A DNA stretch of 64,000 bases from Pacificispira sp965223125 (GCA_965223125.1 OZ244984.1:558001-622000); one strand, 5' to 3'; positions 25,682 to 33,398 are shown, counted from the first letter of the stretch. A program made the numbers and translations. Notes: generated by a model from the sequence alone, not told the origin.

Positions 25682-26818
25682 TCAGGATTTGTTCAGATCA
25701 TAGGGCAGGCCAAGCTCCGCCTGGCCGACGATACCAGCACCGACATGATGACGGCGGTGCAGCGTATGAACCTGCAGGTCACGCACCAATCGCTCCAGCG
25801 GATACTTCCGAAAGAAGCCGGAACTGCCGATCAACTGCCCAATCTCGGCAATGAACTGGTTTGCCGTTTCAACAGCCAGCCATTTTGCCTGATTACTGGC
25901 GATCAGCGCCTTTTCGCAATCCACCGGCAGGATCATCGCCGCATTATAGAACAGCAGCCGCACCGCATCGATCCGCGCCTTCATCGTGCCGAGCGCCGAT
26001 TGATAGACCTCGTTGTCCTTCTGCCCCCGGTCACGCAGATAATCCCGCGTGAAGGTATAAAGCCCCTGAATTCCACCCAGATAATTCGCCGTGAACCCGA
26101 AATTGATCTTGCCGAGCCAGAGATTGCGGAAGAAGCCTTCCGAATCCGCCATGATGCAATCCTCCGGAACCAGACACTCGGTGAAGGTCAGCAGCGGACT
26201 GACACAGGCGCGCATACCCGTCGGATCCCAGACACCGGCGTCAATTTCCAGACCGGGACTCGCCGTGTTGACGACCAGCGTTTCCATCAACCCGCTGACC
26301 TCGTTGCGGACATGCACCGTCATCCAGGTGCTGTGGGTCGCATTGGTCGCATAATGCTTGACGCCCGTGACGCTCAGACCACCCCCGACAGGGCGCGCGG
26401 AGGACGAATGGCGACCCCCGCCCGGTTCCGACCCGGCCCCAACGAAAAGATGTCCCTTCTCAATCGTCGGCTGAATGAAACGGCTGACCTGTTCGTCCGA
26501 ACCGTATTCGCGCAGGATCTGCATCGCATTCGAGTGGACCTGAAAGCAGTGGGCCGTCGCCGGGCTGACGGTGGCAAGACGTTCGACGATCAGAAAGAAT
26601 GAGAGCGGGTCCGACCCGTTGATGCCATAGCCCAGACCCCCGTCCCGTTCCGGGAGGGTGGACAGCAGCAACCCAGCCTGGCGCAGATCTTCAATGTCCT
26701 GGACGGGGAAGGCCGCATCCCTGTCATAGTCCGCCGCGCGCGCGGCAATGCCGTCCTTCGCGATGGTATCGACCCGCTCCACCAGTTCCATATGCCGTGA
26801 TGACAAACCCAGAACCAT
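25682..26818 (-). CDS. Acyl-CoA-dehydrogenase-fold flavin monooxygenase candidate
   Basis: A 378-residue flavoprotein of the acyl-CoA dehydrogenase fold. GAGSEPGGGRHSSSARPVGG replaces the classical FGLTEP-type segment. The C-terminal VRDLQVHTLHRRHHVG resembles the RxHTLH motif of two-component monooxygenases such as DszC rather than the YEGT base of true dehydrogenases. These monooxygenases need reduced flavin, and a flavin reductase gene with the same operator lies at 37511. GGAAACGG precedes the ATG at 26818. It is first in the operon that runs to 20258. A plain dehydrogenase role is less likely but not excluded. Confidence 0.75.
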   Translation of the reverse strand: MVLGLSSRHMELVERVDTIAKDGIAARAADYDRDAAFPVQDIEDLRQAGLLLSTLPERDGGLGYGINGSDPLSFFLIVERLATVSPATAHCFQVHSNAMQILREYGSDEQVSRFIQPTIEKGHLFVGAGSEPGGGRHSSSARPVGGGLSVTGVKHYATNATHSTWMTVHVRNEVSGLMETLVVNTASPGLEIDAGVWDPTGMRACVSPLLTFTECLVPEDCIMADSEGFFRNLWLGKINFGFTANYLGGIQGLYTFTRDYLRDRGQKDNEVYQSALGTMKARIDAVRLLFYNAAMILPVDCEKALIASNQAKWLAVETANQFIAEIGQLIGSSGFFRKYPLERLVRDLQVHTLHRRHHVGAGIVGQAELGLPYDLNKS

Positions 26819-26848
26819 TCGCCCGTTTCCTTCCAAACTTATAAATTT

Positions 26849-26871
26849 CACTATGCGCACGTTTGTGCGTT
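26849..26871 (-). promoter_or_regulatory. Shared regulon operator, copy 2 (Rieske operon)
   Basis: On the minus strand it reads AACGCACAAACGTGCGCATA. It agrees with the AACGCACAA, TGCGC and TAG parts of the copy at 37461, and contains the perfect repeat CGCAC-GTTT-GTGCG on the plus strand. It begins 7 bp downstream of the -10 box and so covers the likely start of transcription, a position that suits repression. Confidence 0.78.
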
Positions 26872-26878
26872 AATTGCT

Positions 26879-26907
26879 AAAATAGACTCGTTCCCAACCG
26901 ATGTCAA
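26879..26907 (-). promoter_or_regulatory. Sigma70-like promoter of the monooxygenase/Rieske operon
   Basis: TTGACA (26907-26902) and TATTTT (26884-26879) are separated by exactly 17 bases on the minus strand. The shared operator lies just downstream. It is the only strong promoter seen ahead of the eight-gene operon from 26818 to 20258. Confidence 0.75.
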
Positions 26908-27149
26908 CGCGGAAGCCAACGCGGCCATAGCCGCGTTCCCGATCTCGGACTTCACTAATTTTTACACGGAAACTTACCAAGGCTTACATTCAAGAACATA
27001 CCATAAGCTCGATTGCGGTGACTCTTGCACCATCAATCATTGAAACTCCGGCAAACCGAGGATCGTCAGGCTTTGGATTTCAAACCCGCCAATGACAAGA
27101 GTCTGGAGGAGAATGCGCCCGCGGCATGGTGGCCGCAGGCGCTATACTA

Positions 27150-27773
27150 TTATTCGCCCTGACGGAGTTCGCTGTAAGTACCCCTCAAACGCAGTTTCAC
27201 AGTCAGAGGTTTGCTATCGCGGTTACGCCAGAACCAACCGTGGCCTCCCGGGAAAGCGGCAGTGAATTCTCCTTCAGAGTTGGTCGATCCTCGACCCTTC
27301 TCGTAGGTGATAGAGTTACCGTTGCCATGGCCGTGGAGGTCGTAGTTTACTCGGCCACCGGAGACGATCATCAGGTACTCGACAGTATCACCCTTGTTCA
27401 TCGTCATCTTCACTTCGTTGGTATCACCCGGCTCAAGCGTGAACTCGACCTCGTCACTCCACGCACCGCTATCTTGAGCATGGGCGGACGACATCATGAC
27501 GGCGAAGACGCGATTGAACAGGGAAGATTGGTCCCCGGTCCCTGCGCCGCCGCCATGGTCCTGTTCAGCTTCTTCGGACAATTCACTCTTGATCTCACCC
27601 ATCTCCGTCAGGCCGAGAACACCGCCCGCGCCTGTAGGATCGATGCCGTATTCGGCAGGCAGCACCACGGTAACGAGAATGACGACGGCTGCGACCACCG
27701 CCATGACGGTGGAGCGGACCAACTGCTTTGAGGTTGGCAGTTCTTCCAGGCTTGGTTTTTCTACATTGAACAT
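27150..27773 (-). CDS. Membrane-anchored exported protein next to HupE
   Basis: A 207-residue protein. One membrane span lies near residues 20-40 (STVMAVVAAVVILVTVVLP). A periplasmic part follows, with a VEFTLEPGDTNEVKMTMNKG-type beta domain rich in His and Gly (YDLHGHGNGNSITYEKGRG and FPGGHGWFW). No known catalytic motif is visible. It starts at 27773 with AAGGAGAT upstream and lies 11 bp after the HupE-like gene, so the two are surely one operon. The His residues suggest a metal-binding partner of the permease. The family has been called a transmembrane anchor protein. Confidence 0.7.
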   Translation of the reverse strand: MFNVEKPSLEELPTSKQLVRSTVMAVVAAVVILVTVVLPAEYGIDPTGAGGVLGLTEMGEIKSELSEEAEQDHGGGAGTGDQSSLFNRVFAVMMSSAHAQDSGAWSDEVEFTLEPGDTNEVKMTMNKGDTVEYLMIVSGGRVNYDLHGHGNGNSITYEKGRGSTNSEGEFTAAFPGGHGWFWRNRDSKPLTVKLRLRGTYSELRQGE

Positions 27774-27784
27774 CAGTAATCTCC

Positions 27785-28519
27785 TTAAGCTGAGGCGGCG
27801 ACGAAATAGCCGGTGATCTGAAGGCCAATGAGGATGAATCCTGCCGACATCATCATGACGTTCGCGGTGTAGGCCTGACGCATGAACCCGTCTGTCTTTC
27901 GCCAGTAGCCCATGACAATGAGGATCATGGCGAGGGCCAGGATTTGCCCGATCTCGACTCCGACGTTGAAGGCCAAAAGGTTGGGCAACAGCCCGTCCTC
28001 GGCGATTTGATATTCCAGGATCTTGGTGGCGAGGCCTGTTCCGTGGAACAAACCGAAGATCAGCGTCGCTGCCTTCGTGTTTGGCTGGAAACCGAACCAA
28101 CGCTGATAGGCTCCCAGGTTATCGAGGGCCTTATAGACGACACTGAGGCCGATGATGGCGTCGATGATGTAGGCATTGATACCCCAGCCGAACCAAACGC
28201 CCGCAAGCATGGTGACCGAATGGCCCAGAGCAAACAGACTCACATAGATGGCGACATCCTTCATCTTGTAAAGAAAGAAGACGACGCCGAGAAGGAACAG
28301 GATGTGGTCGTAACCAGTCACCATGTGCTTGGCACCTAGATACGTGAAAGGGATGAGCTTCACACCCCAAATTTCCTGAATGTATCCAGCATCTCCCGCT
28401 GTGACATTGTGAGCGAATACCGGATTGATACACGCGACGAGGACAACGACTGTGAGACTTGCCACGATGGCGGCCTGCCCAAGCCAATACGTCCTCCCGA
28501 GATGTGCGGTTGGGAACAT
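27785..28519 (-). CDS. HupE/UreJ-family metal permease
   Basis: A 244-residue membrane protein with a cleavable N-terminus (ends NPVFAHNV) and about six or seven spans. The family signature is GAKHMVTGYDHILFLLGVV, with conserved His and Asp residues on a span. FGLFHGTGLATKILE and AFNVGVEIGQILAL carry further His and Glu residues. HupE/UreJ proteins take up nickel or cobalt for metalloenzymes, but here the neighbours are efflux and resistance genes, so a role in metal tolerance is possible. GGAGAT precedes the ATG at 28519. Confidence 0.85.
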   Translation of the reverse strand: MFPTAHLGRTYWLGQAAIVASLTVVVLVACINPVFAHNVTAGDAGYIQEIWGVKLIPFTYLGAKHMVTGYDHILFLLGVVFFLYKMKDVAIYVSLFALGHSVTMLAGVWFGWGINAYIIDAIIGLSVVYKALDNLGAYQRWFGFQPNTKAATLIFGLFHGTGLATKILEYQIAEDGLLPNLLAFNVGVEIGQILALAMILIVMGYWRKTDGFMRQAYTANVMMMSAGFILIGLQITGYFVAASA

Positions 28520-28577
28520 AATTTGATCTCCATAAAGGTCTAACCGAAGGGGAAGCCGCGACACCGCGCGGCACCGG

Positions 28578-28943
28578 TCAGTCGCGGGGAGGGCGCTCTA
28601 TGCGGAATACATGACCCAAGCGCGCGTCGGAAGATGGGGGTCGGGCGATTTCTCGCCCAAAACGTAAAATATGAACACCAGGCGTAAGGGAGAGAGTAGC
28701 CACCGTATGATCGTGCTCTACCGTGTCGTGAGCATGCCCGTGAATCGCGGCAGCAAGGTCTTCCTTGAACCCGTGCGAATGTCCGTGTTCTGCGATGAAC
28801 GCCGTATGCTGCTGAATAGTTTCCAGAACGGACGGCACATGGGGCGGGACTGGCATGGCAGCCCATAACGCAATGCAGAGACAAACCGCGAGGGGGCATA
28901 AGTGCCGCCAAAACCTCATAGATCTCGCTATCGCTAGTCTCAT
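28578..28943 (-). CDS. Small His-rich exported protein, function unknown
   Basis: A 121-residue protein with an N-terminal basic stretch and hydrophobic segment (LCPLAVCLCIALWAAMP) that looks like a signal peptide. The mature part has many histidines (EHGHSHGF and HGHAHDTVEHDH), a pattern seen in periplasmic metal-binding proteins. It lies between HupE and the metal-responsive repressor and is divergent from the latter. The start could instead be the Met at 28919. No family is recognised. Confidence 0.6.
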   Translation of the reverse strand: MRLAIARSMRFWRHLCPLAVCLCIALWAAMPVPPHVPSVLETIQQHTAFIAEHGHSHGFKEDLAAAIHGHAHDTVEHDHTVATLSLTPGVHILRFGREIARPPSSDARLGHVFRIERPPRD

Positions 28944-28995
28944 AATACGGGAGCACCATTATCTTCAGTAGTTTAGAAAGCTACTTGCTGTATCC

Positions 28996-29007
28996 TCCCC
29001 TAGGGGA
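28996..29007. promoter_or_regulatory. Candidate operator of the metal-responsive repressor
   Basis: TCCCCTAGGGGA is a perfect 12-bp palindrome 13 bp before the repressor ATG, inside the divergent promoter region. CsoR/RcnR-family repressors commonly bind such C/G-tract inverted repeats, so autoregulation and control of the divergent genes are likely. Confidence 0.65.
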
Positions 29008-29019
29008 TAACGTATTCGT

Positions 29020-29280
29020 ATGTCAGATGTCCATACCCATTCCACACACCCGGCCCTGATCGCTCGGCTCAAGCGGGCGAAAGGGCACCTCGGTGCCGTG
29101 ATCGAGATGATCGAGGACGGCAAGCCATGCCTGGACATCGCCCAGCAGATGCAGGCCGTGGAGAAGGCCGTCGCGAATGCGAAGCGGATGCTGATCCACG
29201 ACCATATGGACCATTGCCTAGATGAGGACAGCGTGGAGGCGGATCGTGACGAATTGAGGGCGATCACGCGCTTCCTATAA
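29020..29280 (+). CDS. CsoR/RcnR-family metal-sensing repressor (NreA-like)
   Basis: An 86-residue all-helical repressor. LIARLKRAKGHLGAVIEMIE is the typical first helix and Cys37 in GKPCLDI is the conserved ligand. Helix 2 ends IHDHMDHCLD, with His62 and Cys66 at the positions of His61 and Cys65 of CsoR. This gives a C-H-C set like copper-sensing CsoR; nickel/cobalt RcnR has C-H-H. His5, His7 and His10 add an N-terminal His cluster as in RcnR. The gene is 8 bp upstream of an NreB-like carrier, which favours nickel/cobalt sensing; the actual metal is uncertain. Confidence 0.88.
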   Translation: MSDVHTHSTHPALIARLKRAKGHLGAVIEMIEDGKPCLDIAQQMQAVEKAVANAKRMLIHDHMDHCLDEDSVEADRDELRAITRFL

Positions 29281-29288
29281 GCGAGCCT

Positions 29289-30599
29289 ATGCTGGAGATC
29301 CTCCGCGACCGCACCTACAGGCACCTCTTCATGGCGCAGATCATTGCGCTACTCGGCACGGGTCTTACCACTGTCGCTCTCGGGCTTTTGGCGTATGACC
29401 TTGCAGGAAGTGACACCGCCCTAGTTCTAGGGGGCGTCTTCACCATCAAGATGATTGCCTATGTTGGCATCGCGCCCGTCGTTGGCGCACTCGCAGAACG
29501 CATTAACCGAAGGGCACTACTGATCGGCTCGGACGTGGTACGCGCAGGTTCGGCACTTTGCCTACCTTTCGTCAGTGAAGTATGGCAAATCTACATCCTG
29601 ATCTTTCTATTGCATTCGGCCTCGGCGGCATTCACGCCGACATTCCAGGCGACAATCCCCGATGTCCTGCCGGAAGAAGAACGCTATACGCGCGCCCTTT
29701 CGCTTTCCCGTCTGGCCTACGATCTGGAGAATATCATCAGTCCGACACTGGCGGCGCTGTTGTTGGCAGTGCTGACCTATGATGCTCTCTTTTTCGGAAC
29801 CGTGGCAGGGTTTCTTGCATCGGCCATGCTGATTCTGTCGGTCATCCTTCCGGGACCAAAGCCCGGCACACCCCGTGGCATCTATGACAGGATGACGCGC
29901 GGCATGAAAATCTACTTCGCAACGCCGAGGCTTCGCGGATTGTTGGCGTTTAGCTTCGCGACCGCCGCCGCCGGTGCCATGGTGCTGGTGAATTCGGTGT
30001 TGCTGGTGCGTGATGTGCTTGGCTTGTCGGATAGCACACTTGCCTGGACGATGGGTGCATTTGGAGCGGGCTCGATGCTTGCTGCGTTTATCTTGCCACG
30101 GGTATTGGAGCATGTTTCTGATCGCACGGCGATGGTGGGCGGAGCCACCCTCATGCTCATCGCGCTCCTCTGGCTGGCGACAATGATCTGGCTAGTCGAT
30201 TTGACTTGGCCTTTGCTACTTTGCGCGTGGTTCGTCATAGGTATCAGTTTCTCCACTGTACAGACGCCGTCCGGGCGGCTTCTGAGACGATCCTCCCATC
30301 CGGAAGACCGCCCTGCACTCTACGCCGCCCAGTTTGCCCTCAGCCACACCTGCTGGCTCGTTGCTTACCCCTTGTCAGGCTGGCTGCTGACGTATTACGG
30401 CGTCATGAACGCACTCATGAGCTTGGCGGCGCTGACAGGTTCTGCCACTCTGGTCGCGCTTTACTTCTGGCCATCCGGCGATCCTATCAATGTCGAGCAC
30501 ACCCACGACAATCTGTCGCTAGACCACCCGCATCTTAAAGGTCACCAACGCCACACCCATGCCCTGATTGTGGATGACTACCACCCTCGATGGCCATAG
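29289..30599 (+). CDS. MFS metal efflux carrier, NreB-like, with His-rich tail
   Basis: A 436-residue major facilitator with about 12 spans (first loop GALAERINRRALLIGSDVV). The C-terminal tail of about 35 residues is very rich in His (EHTHDN, DHPHLKGHQRHTH, DDYHPRWP), the hallmark of NreB/NrsD-type nickel exporters. The start at 29289 follows the repressor stop by 8 bp, giving a repressor-exporter pair. Probable role: nickel (perhaps cobalt) efflux. The rest of the protein looks like the enterobactin-exporter type of MFS. Confidence 0.85.
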   Translation: MLEILRDRTYRHLFMAQIIALLGTGLTTVALGLLAYDLAGSDTALVLGGVFTIKMIAYVGIAPVVGALAERINRRALLIGSDVVRAGSALCLPFVSEVWQIYILIFLLHSASAAFTPTFQATIPDVLPEEERYTRALSLSRLAYDLENIISPTLAALLLAVLTYDALFFGTVAGFLASAMLILSVILPGPKPGTPRGIYDRMTRGMKIYFATPRLRGLLAFSFATAAAGAMVLVNSVLLVRDVLGLSDSTLAWTMGAFGAGSMLAAFILPRVLEHVSDRTAMVGGATLMLIALLWLATMIWLVDLTWPLLLCAWFVIGISFSTVQTPSGRLLRRSSHPEDRPALYAAQFALSHTCWLVAYPLSGWLLTYYGVMNALMSLAALTGSATLVALYFWPSGDPINVEHTHDNLSLDHPHLKGHQRHTHALIVDDYHPRWP

Positions 30600-30674
30600 C
30601 CGCAAGCAAGGCATAGATTAGGCGTTCATTCTGCTGGATCGGGGACAGAAACTATCCAATAGAGAATATAATAA

Positions 30675-30682
30675 TTAATAAA
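30675..30682. repeat. Target-site duplication, left copy (TTAATAAA)
   Basis: TTAATAAA directly precedes the left end of the insertion sequence and is repeated exactly at 31401-31408. Confidence 0.9.
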
Positions 30683-31400
30683 GGGGCTGTCCCAGATAAC
30701 CCGGTTTGGGGGTTATCATGGGGTCCATGCGCAAGAGCCGTCTGAGTCACTACAAGCAGGATCGTTTGATCGAGCATTTTGTCGCCGGGACGACGGCTCG
30801 TACGGCAGCTTGTCTTTGTGGCGTGAACCGCAAGACAGCGGCGTTCTATTATCATCGGTTGCGCGAGGTCATCGCCTATGAGCTTGAGGCCGAAAGCGAG
30901 GCGATGTTCGGTGGCGAGATCGAGGTGGACGAAAGCTATTTCGGCGGCAAGAGAAAGGGCAAGAGAGGTCGTGGTGCGCCGGGGAAAGTCCCGGTTTTCG
31001 GGCTTCTCAAGCGTGGCGGGAAGGTTTATACGAAGATCATTCCCGATGCTTCCGGCGCTACTCTGTTGCCGATTATTGAGGGCAAGGTCATCCCCGACAG
31101 CATCGTCTATTCCGACTGCTGGAAGGGCTACAACGCGCTCGACGTCTCCGACTTCAAACACTTTCGGATCAATCACTCGGAGCTGTTCGCCGACAAGCGG
31201 AACCACATTAACGGGATCGAGAATTTCTGGAACCAGGCCAAGCGTCACATGCGTAAATTCAACGGTGTCCCGAAGGCCCATTTCGGTCTATTTTTGAAGG
31301 AGTGCGAGTGGCGGTTCAACAACAGCGATCCGTCAGATCAATTAGCTCAACTCAGACAATGGGTTAAGCGTCAGCTCAGGTAGTTATCTGGGACAGCCCC
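30683..31400 (+). mobile_element. Insertion sequence, IS1595-like, complete (718 bp)
   Basis: Perfect 18-bp terminal inverted repeats (GGGGCTGTCCCAGATAAC at 30683-30700 and its complement at 31383-31400) enclose one transposase gene. The 8-bp target duplication TTAATAAA is intact on both sides. Size, 8-bp duplication and transposase type fit the IS1595 family (IS1016-like group). The intact ends suggest recent insertion into AT-rich non-coding DNA. Confidence 0.93.
30718..31383 (+). CDS. IS1595-family transposase
   Basis: A 221-residue DDE-type transposase. An N-terminal zinc-finger/HTH-like part (FVAGTTARTAACLCGVNRKT) is followed by catalytic blocks IEVDESYFGGKRKG (first Asp), IVYSDCWKGYNALD (second Asp) and NHINGIENFWNQAKRHM (Glu, with the preceding Asn/His typical of this family). 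The ATG at 30718 follows a G-rich stretch; a TTG at 30706 is also in frame. The stop codon overlaps the first base of the right inverted repeat. The reading frame is uninterrupted. Confidence 0.93.
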   Translation: MGSMRKSRLSHYKQDRLIEHFVAGTTARTAACLCGVNRKTAAFYYHRLREVIAYELEAESEAMFGGEIEVDESYFGGKRKGKRGRGAPGKVPVFGLLKRGGKVYTKIIPDASGATLLPIIEGKVIPDSIVYSDCWKGYNALDVSDFKHFRINHSELFADKRNHINGIENFWNQAKRHMRKFNGVPKAHFGLFLKECEWRFNNSDPSDQLAQLRQWVKRQLR

Positions 31401-31408
31401 TTAATAAA
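31401..31408. repeat. Target-site duplication, right copy (TTAATAAA)
   Basis: Exact copy of 30675-30682, directly after the right end of the insertion sequence. Confidence 0.9.
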
Positions 31409-31662
31409 ATTAAAAATCAATCTGTAATTAATTATAATTAATATAATTTATGCCAATGTTAATTGATAATAATGCTAATTATTTCGTTTCTACAGACGTA
31501 CATACAAATAAAAACCGGAACCTAACCACCATTTTTCATAATCGATAAAAGAAACCATCAAATCATCTCTGGCAGAAACGGTATTTATGTCCATGAGACG
31601 GAATTCCTCGTTACCGGACAGAACAAGCGGCAGATTGATGCTTCGCGGTCCCGCTGTTCGGA
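31409..31662. other. AT-rich non-coding stretch beside the IS
   Basis: This stretch is very AT-rich, with runs such as TTAATTATAATTAATAT, in strong contrast to the GC-rich neighbours. An open frame on the minus strand crosses it but is an out-of-frame read-through of the rhodanese gene. I see no gene, RNA or clear terminator. Confidence 0.6.
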
Positions 31663-33261
31663 TCAGTAGGGTAGTCTGAACCGCAGGCCTGGCTCTCCCG
31701 AAAGCTTCGGGATAAGGCCGGTTTCCCATTCGATATATTCTGCCATGGCCGCCTTGCCGCCACCGAATTCCGACGAGGGCGTATGCCAAAGATCGATCGG
31801 TGGCTCCAGCGTCTCCTGAAACCCCTGGACGAGCGGCATCCCTGCCGCATGCCAGTTTCGCGTCCCGCCGGAAAGCAGATGAACCGGCCCGTCCCAGACT
31901 GCCGCCACCTCCGGCAGTGCCCAAGCCGCCAGAATGCCATCCGGTGACGTCAGCACGATCTCCCGACCCCGGTCCAGCTTCGAGAGGGCTGTTGCCAGTC
32001 TGGACCGAATGCAGAAATGCGCACCTGCAATATGACCGTTCAGGAATTCCGGACTGGTGGCGAGGTCAAGCAGCCAGATCGACTCATCCTTCAGCCGCGC
32101 GGCCAGAACATCCGGGGACAGAAGTCGATCCGCCGGTATTATCGGGACCGGCGTAGATGAACCCGGATCCGGAATATGGATATCCTCCGGTGGCACATCG
32201 GTGAGGATATAGACCTCGTCCCGACCGGCCTTGGACAGCCAGATCGCGGCCATAACGGCCCGCACCTTCCTGTCGTCATACAGGATGATCCGGCTCTTGA
32301 GCGTACCAACATAGCTGTCGGTGGCCTGCACCAGCTGTCCGGCAGGCGCCAGGGTGGCACCATCCGGACACCCCGCCTGATGCTCGCCAATGTCCCGCAC
32401 ATCGAACAGATAGGTCGTCCGGTCGCCCTCCCCCATCATGCGGCGGCAATCCTCCCATGAGATACTCTGAAGCGTCTCCCGTCCGGCCCAGTCATCCGCC
32501 AGTTCCCCGGCACAGGCCAGTCCGGCAGGTCCAGGCAAGGGGGCGGCATTCTCCCGCCCCCGATCCACTTCATACCCCGCCAGTTGCCAGCCCATCGTGC
32601 CGTTGCGAAGCGCCATGACCGGATTGGGAAGCCCCCCGTTGATCAGGGTCTGCGCCCCCAGGATACTGCGCGTCCGGCCCGCACAGTTGACGACCACGAT
32701 CGTATCGCGGGAAGGAAGCAGTTCCGGCAGACGCAGAAGTAGCTCCCCACCAGGGCAGTTTACCGCGCCTGGGATACTCATGCGGCGGAATTCCGCCTTC
32801 GGACGGCAATCGAATATCCTCAAGGCATTATCCGTCAGACGCAGTCGGGCCAGATCATCCGGATCGATATTCGGTGTGTCATAGTGATGCTCGACAATCT
32901 CACCAAATGCCTTGCTGGGAACGTAGATACCCGAAAATGCCCGGAACCCCGCATCGCACCAAGCGGCGACGCCACCGGTCAGCCAGTGAAGATTGCGATA
33001 GCCGAATTGGGCCAGAACCCGTGCCGCCCGGAAGACGAGTGCATCATCTCCCCCGTCGCACAAAACCACCCGTGTCGATTTCCGGGGAATCAGGCCACCG
33101 ACCAGCAGTTCGAGACGCGACAGAGGCAGCGACGAGGCAAAGAGGAGATGACCCTTTGCATAATCACCCTGTTCCCGTACATCAATCAGCGCAATTTCCT
33201 CCGGATCGTCTAGCCACTCGGCCAGTCGATGCGGCGATATGGGTGCGATACTGGCTGGCAT
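31663..33261 (-). CDS. Four-domain rhodanese-like protein
   Basis: A 532-residue protein of four tandem rhodanese modules (about 8-110, 133-240, 265-358 and 376-490). The first two keep a loop Cys: Cys68 in VVLCDGGDDA and Cys193 in VVNCAGRTRS, the latter a textbook active site. The third has Tyr328 (IILYDDRK) and the fourth has IVLTSPDG, so both lack the sulfur-carrying Cys. It would transfer sulfane sulfur in the cytoplasm. It is divergent from the IclR regulator, with a copy of the shared operator in between, so it may belong to the same regulon. Confidence 0.87.
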   Translation of the reverse strand: MPASIAPISPHRLAEWLDDPEEIALIDVREQGDYAKGHLLFASSLPLSRLELLVGGLIPRKSTRVVLCDGGDDALVFRAARVLAQFGYRNLHWLTGGVAAWCDAGFRAFSGIYVPSKAFGEIVEHHYDTPNIDPDDLARLRLTDNALRIFDCRPKAEFRRMSIPGAVNCPGGELLLRLPELLPSRDTIVVVNCAGRTRSILGAQTLINGGLPNPVMALRNGTMGWQLAGYEVDRGRENAAPLPGPAGLACAGELADDWAGRETLQSISWEDCRRMMGEGDRTTYLFDVRDIGEHQAGCPDGATLAPAGQLVQATDSYVGTLKSRIILYDDRKVRAVMAAIWLSKAGRDEVYILTDVPPEDIHIPDPGSSTPVPIIPADRLLSPDVLAARLKDESIWLLDLATSPEFLNGHIAGAHFCIRSRLATALSKLDRGREIVLTSPDGILAAWALPEVAAVWDGPVHLLSGGTRNWHAAGMPLVQGFQETLEPPIDLWHTPSSEFGGGKAAMAEYIEWETGLIPKLSGEPGLRFRLPY

Positions 33262-33311
33262 GGCCCGGACTCCCGTTGAAATGGCGATTGAAACGTATCG
33301 GGTTGTCCGAC

Positions 33312-33341
33312 TTGGCGTTTATCGGGAAGACTCCCTATAAT
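33312..33341 (+). promoter_or_regulatory. Candidate promoter of the second IclR gene
   Basis: TTGGCG (33312-33317) and a perfect TATAAT (33336-33341) are 18 bases apart. An alternative -10 (TATAAC at 33370-33375) lies closer to the operator copy at 33384. Confidence 0.45.
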
Positions 33342-33383
33342 CGGCACTGGAAGTTTTCAGGATTCATTCTATAACTTTCATAC

Positions 33384-33398
33384 AGCGCACAATAGTTC
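33384..33398 (+). promoter_or_regulatory. Shared regulon operator, copy 3 (half site, IclR gene)
   Basis: AGCGCACAATAGTTC matches the first half of the shared operator (ARCGCACAATARTGC) but the second half is degenerate. It lies 20 bp before the regulator ATG and in the rhodanese/IclR divergent region, which suits weak autoregulation. Confidence 0.6.

Larger units (their letters stand above)
26819..27149. other. 331-bp intergenic region: operon promoter/operator, then non-coding sequence
   Basis: The left part holds the promoter and operator of the monooxygenase operon. A perfect 8-bp hairpin with arms AACGCGGC and GCCGCGTT (26918-26937) follows, without a T-run, so it is not a convincing terminator. 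The rest, to the end of the anchor-protein gene at 27150, shows no supported gene and marks the left border of the lower-GC metal island. Confidence 0.6.

Noticed and set aside
26918..26937. Perfect hairpin AACGCGGC-CATA-GCCGCGTT as a terminator
   Set aside because: There is no T-run on either strand, and it lies upstream of the operon promoter; function not supported.
27126..27731. Plus-strand open frame of 201 codons opposite the membrane-anchor gene
   Set aside because: The minus-strand gene has a good ribosome-binding site, membrane span and operon context; the plus frame has none of these.
31490..31924. Minus-strand open frame across the AT-rich stretch and the rhodanese gene
   Set aside because: It reads the rhodanese gene out of frame and continues into AT-rich DNA; no start signal or family similarity.
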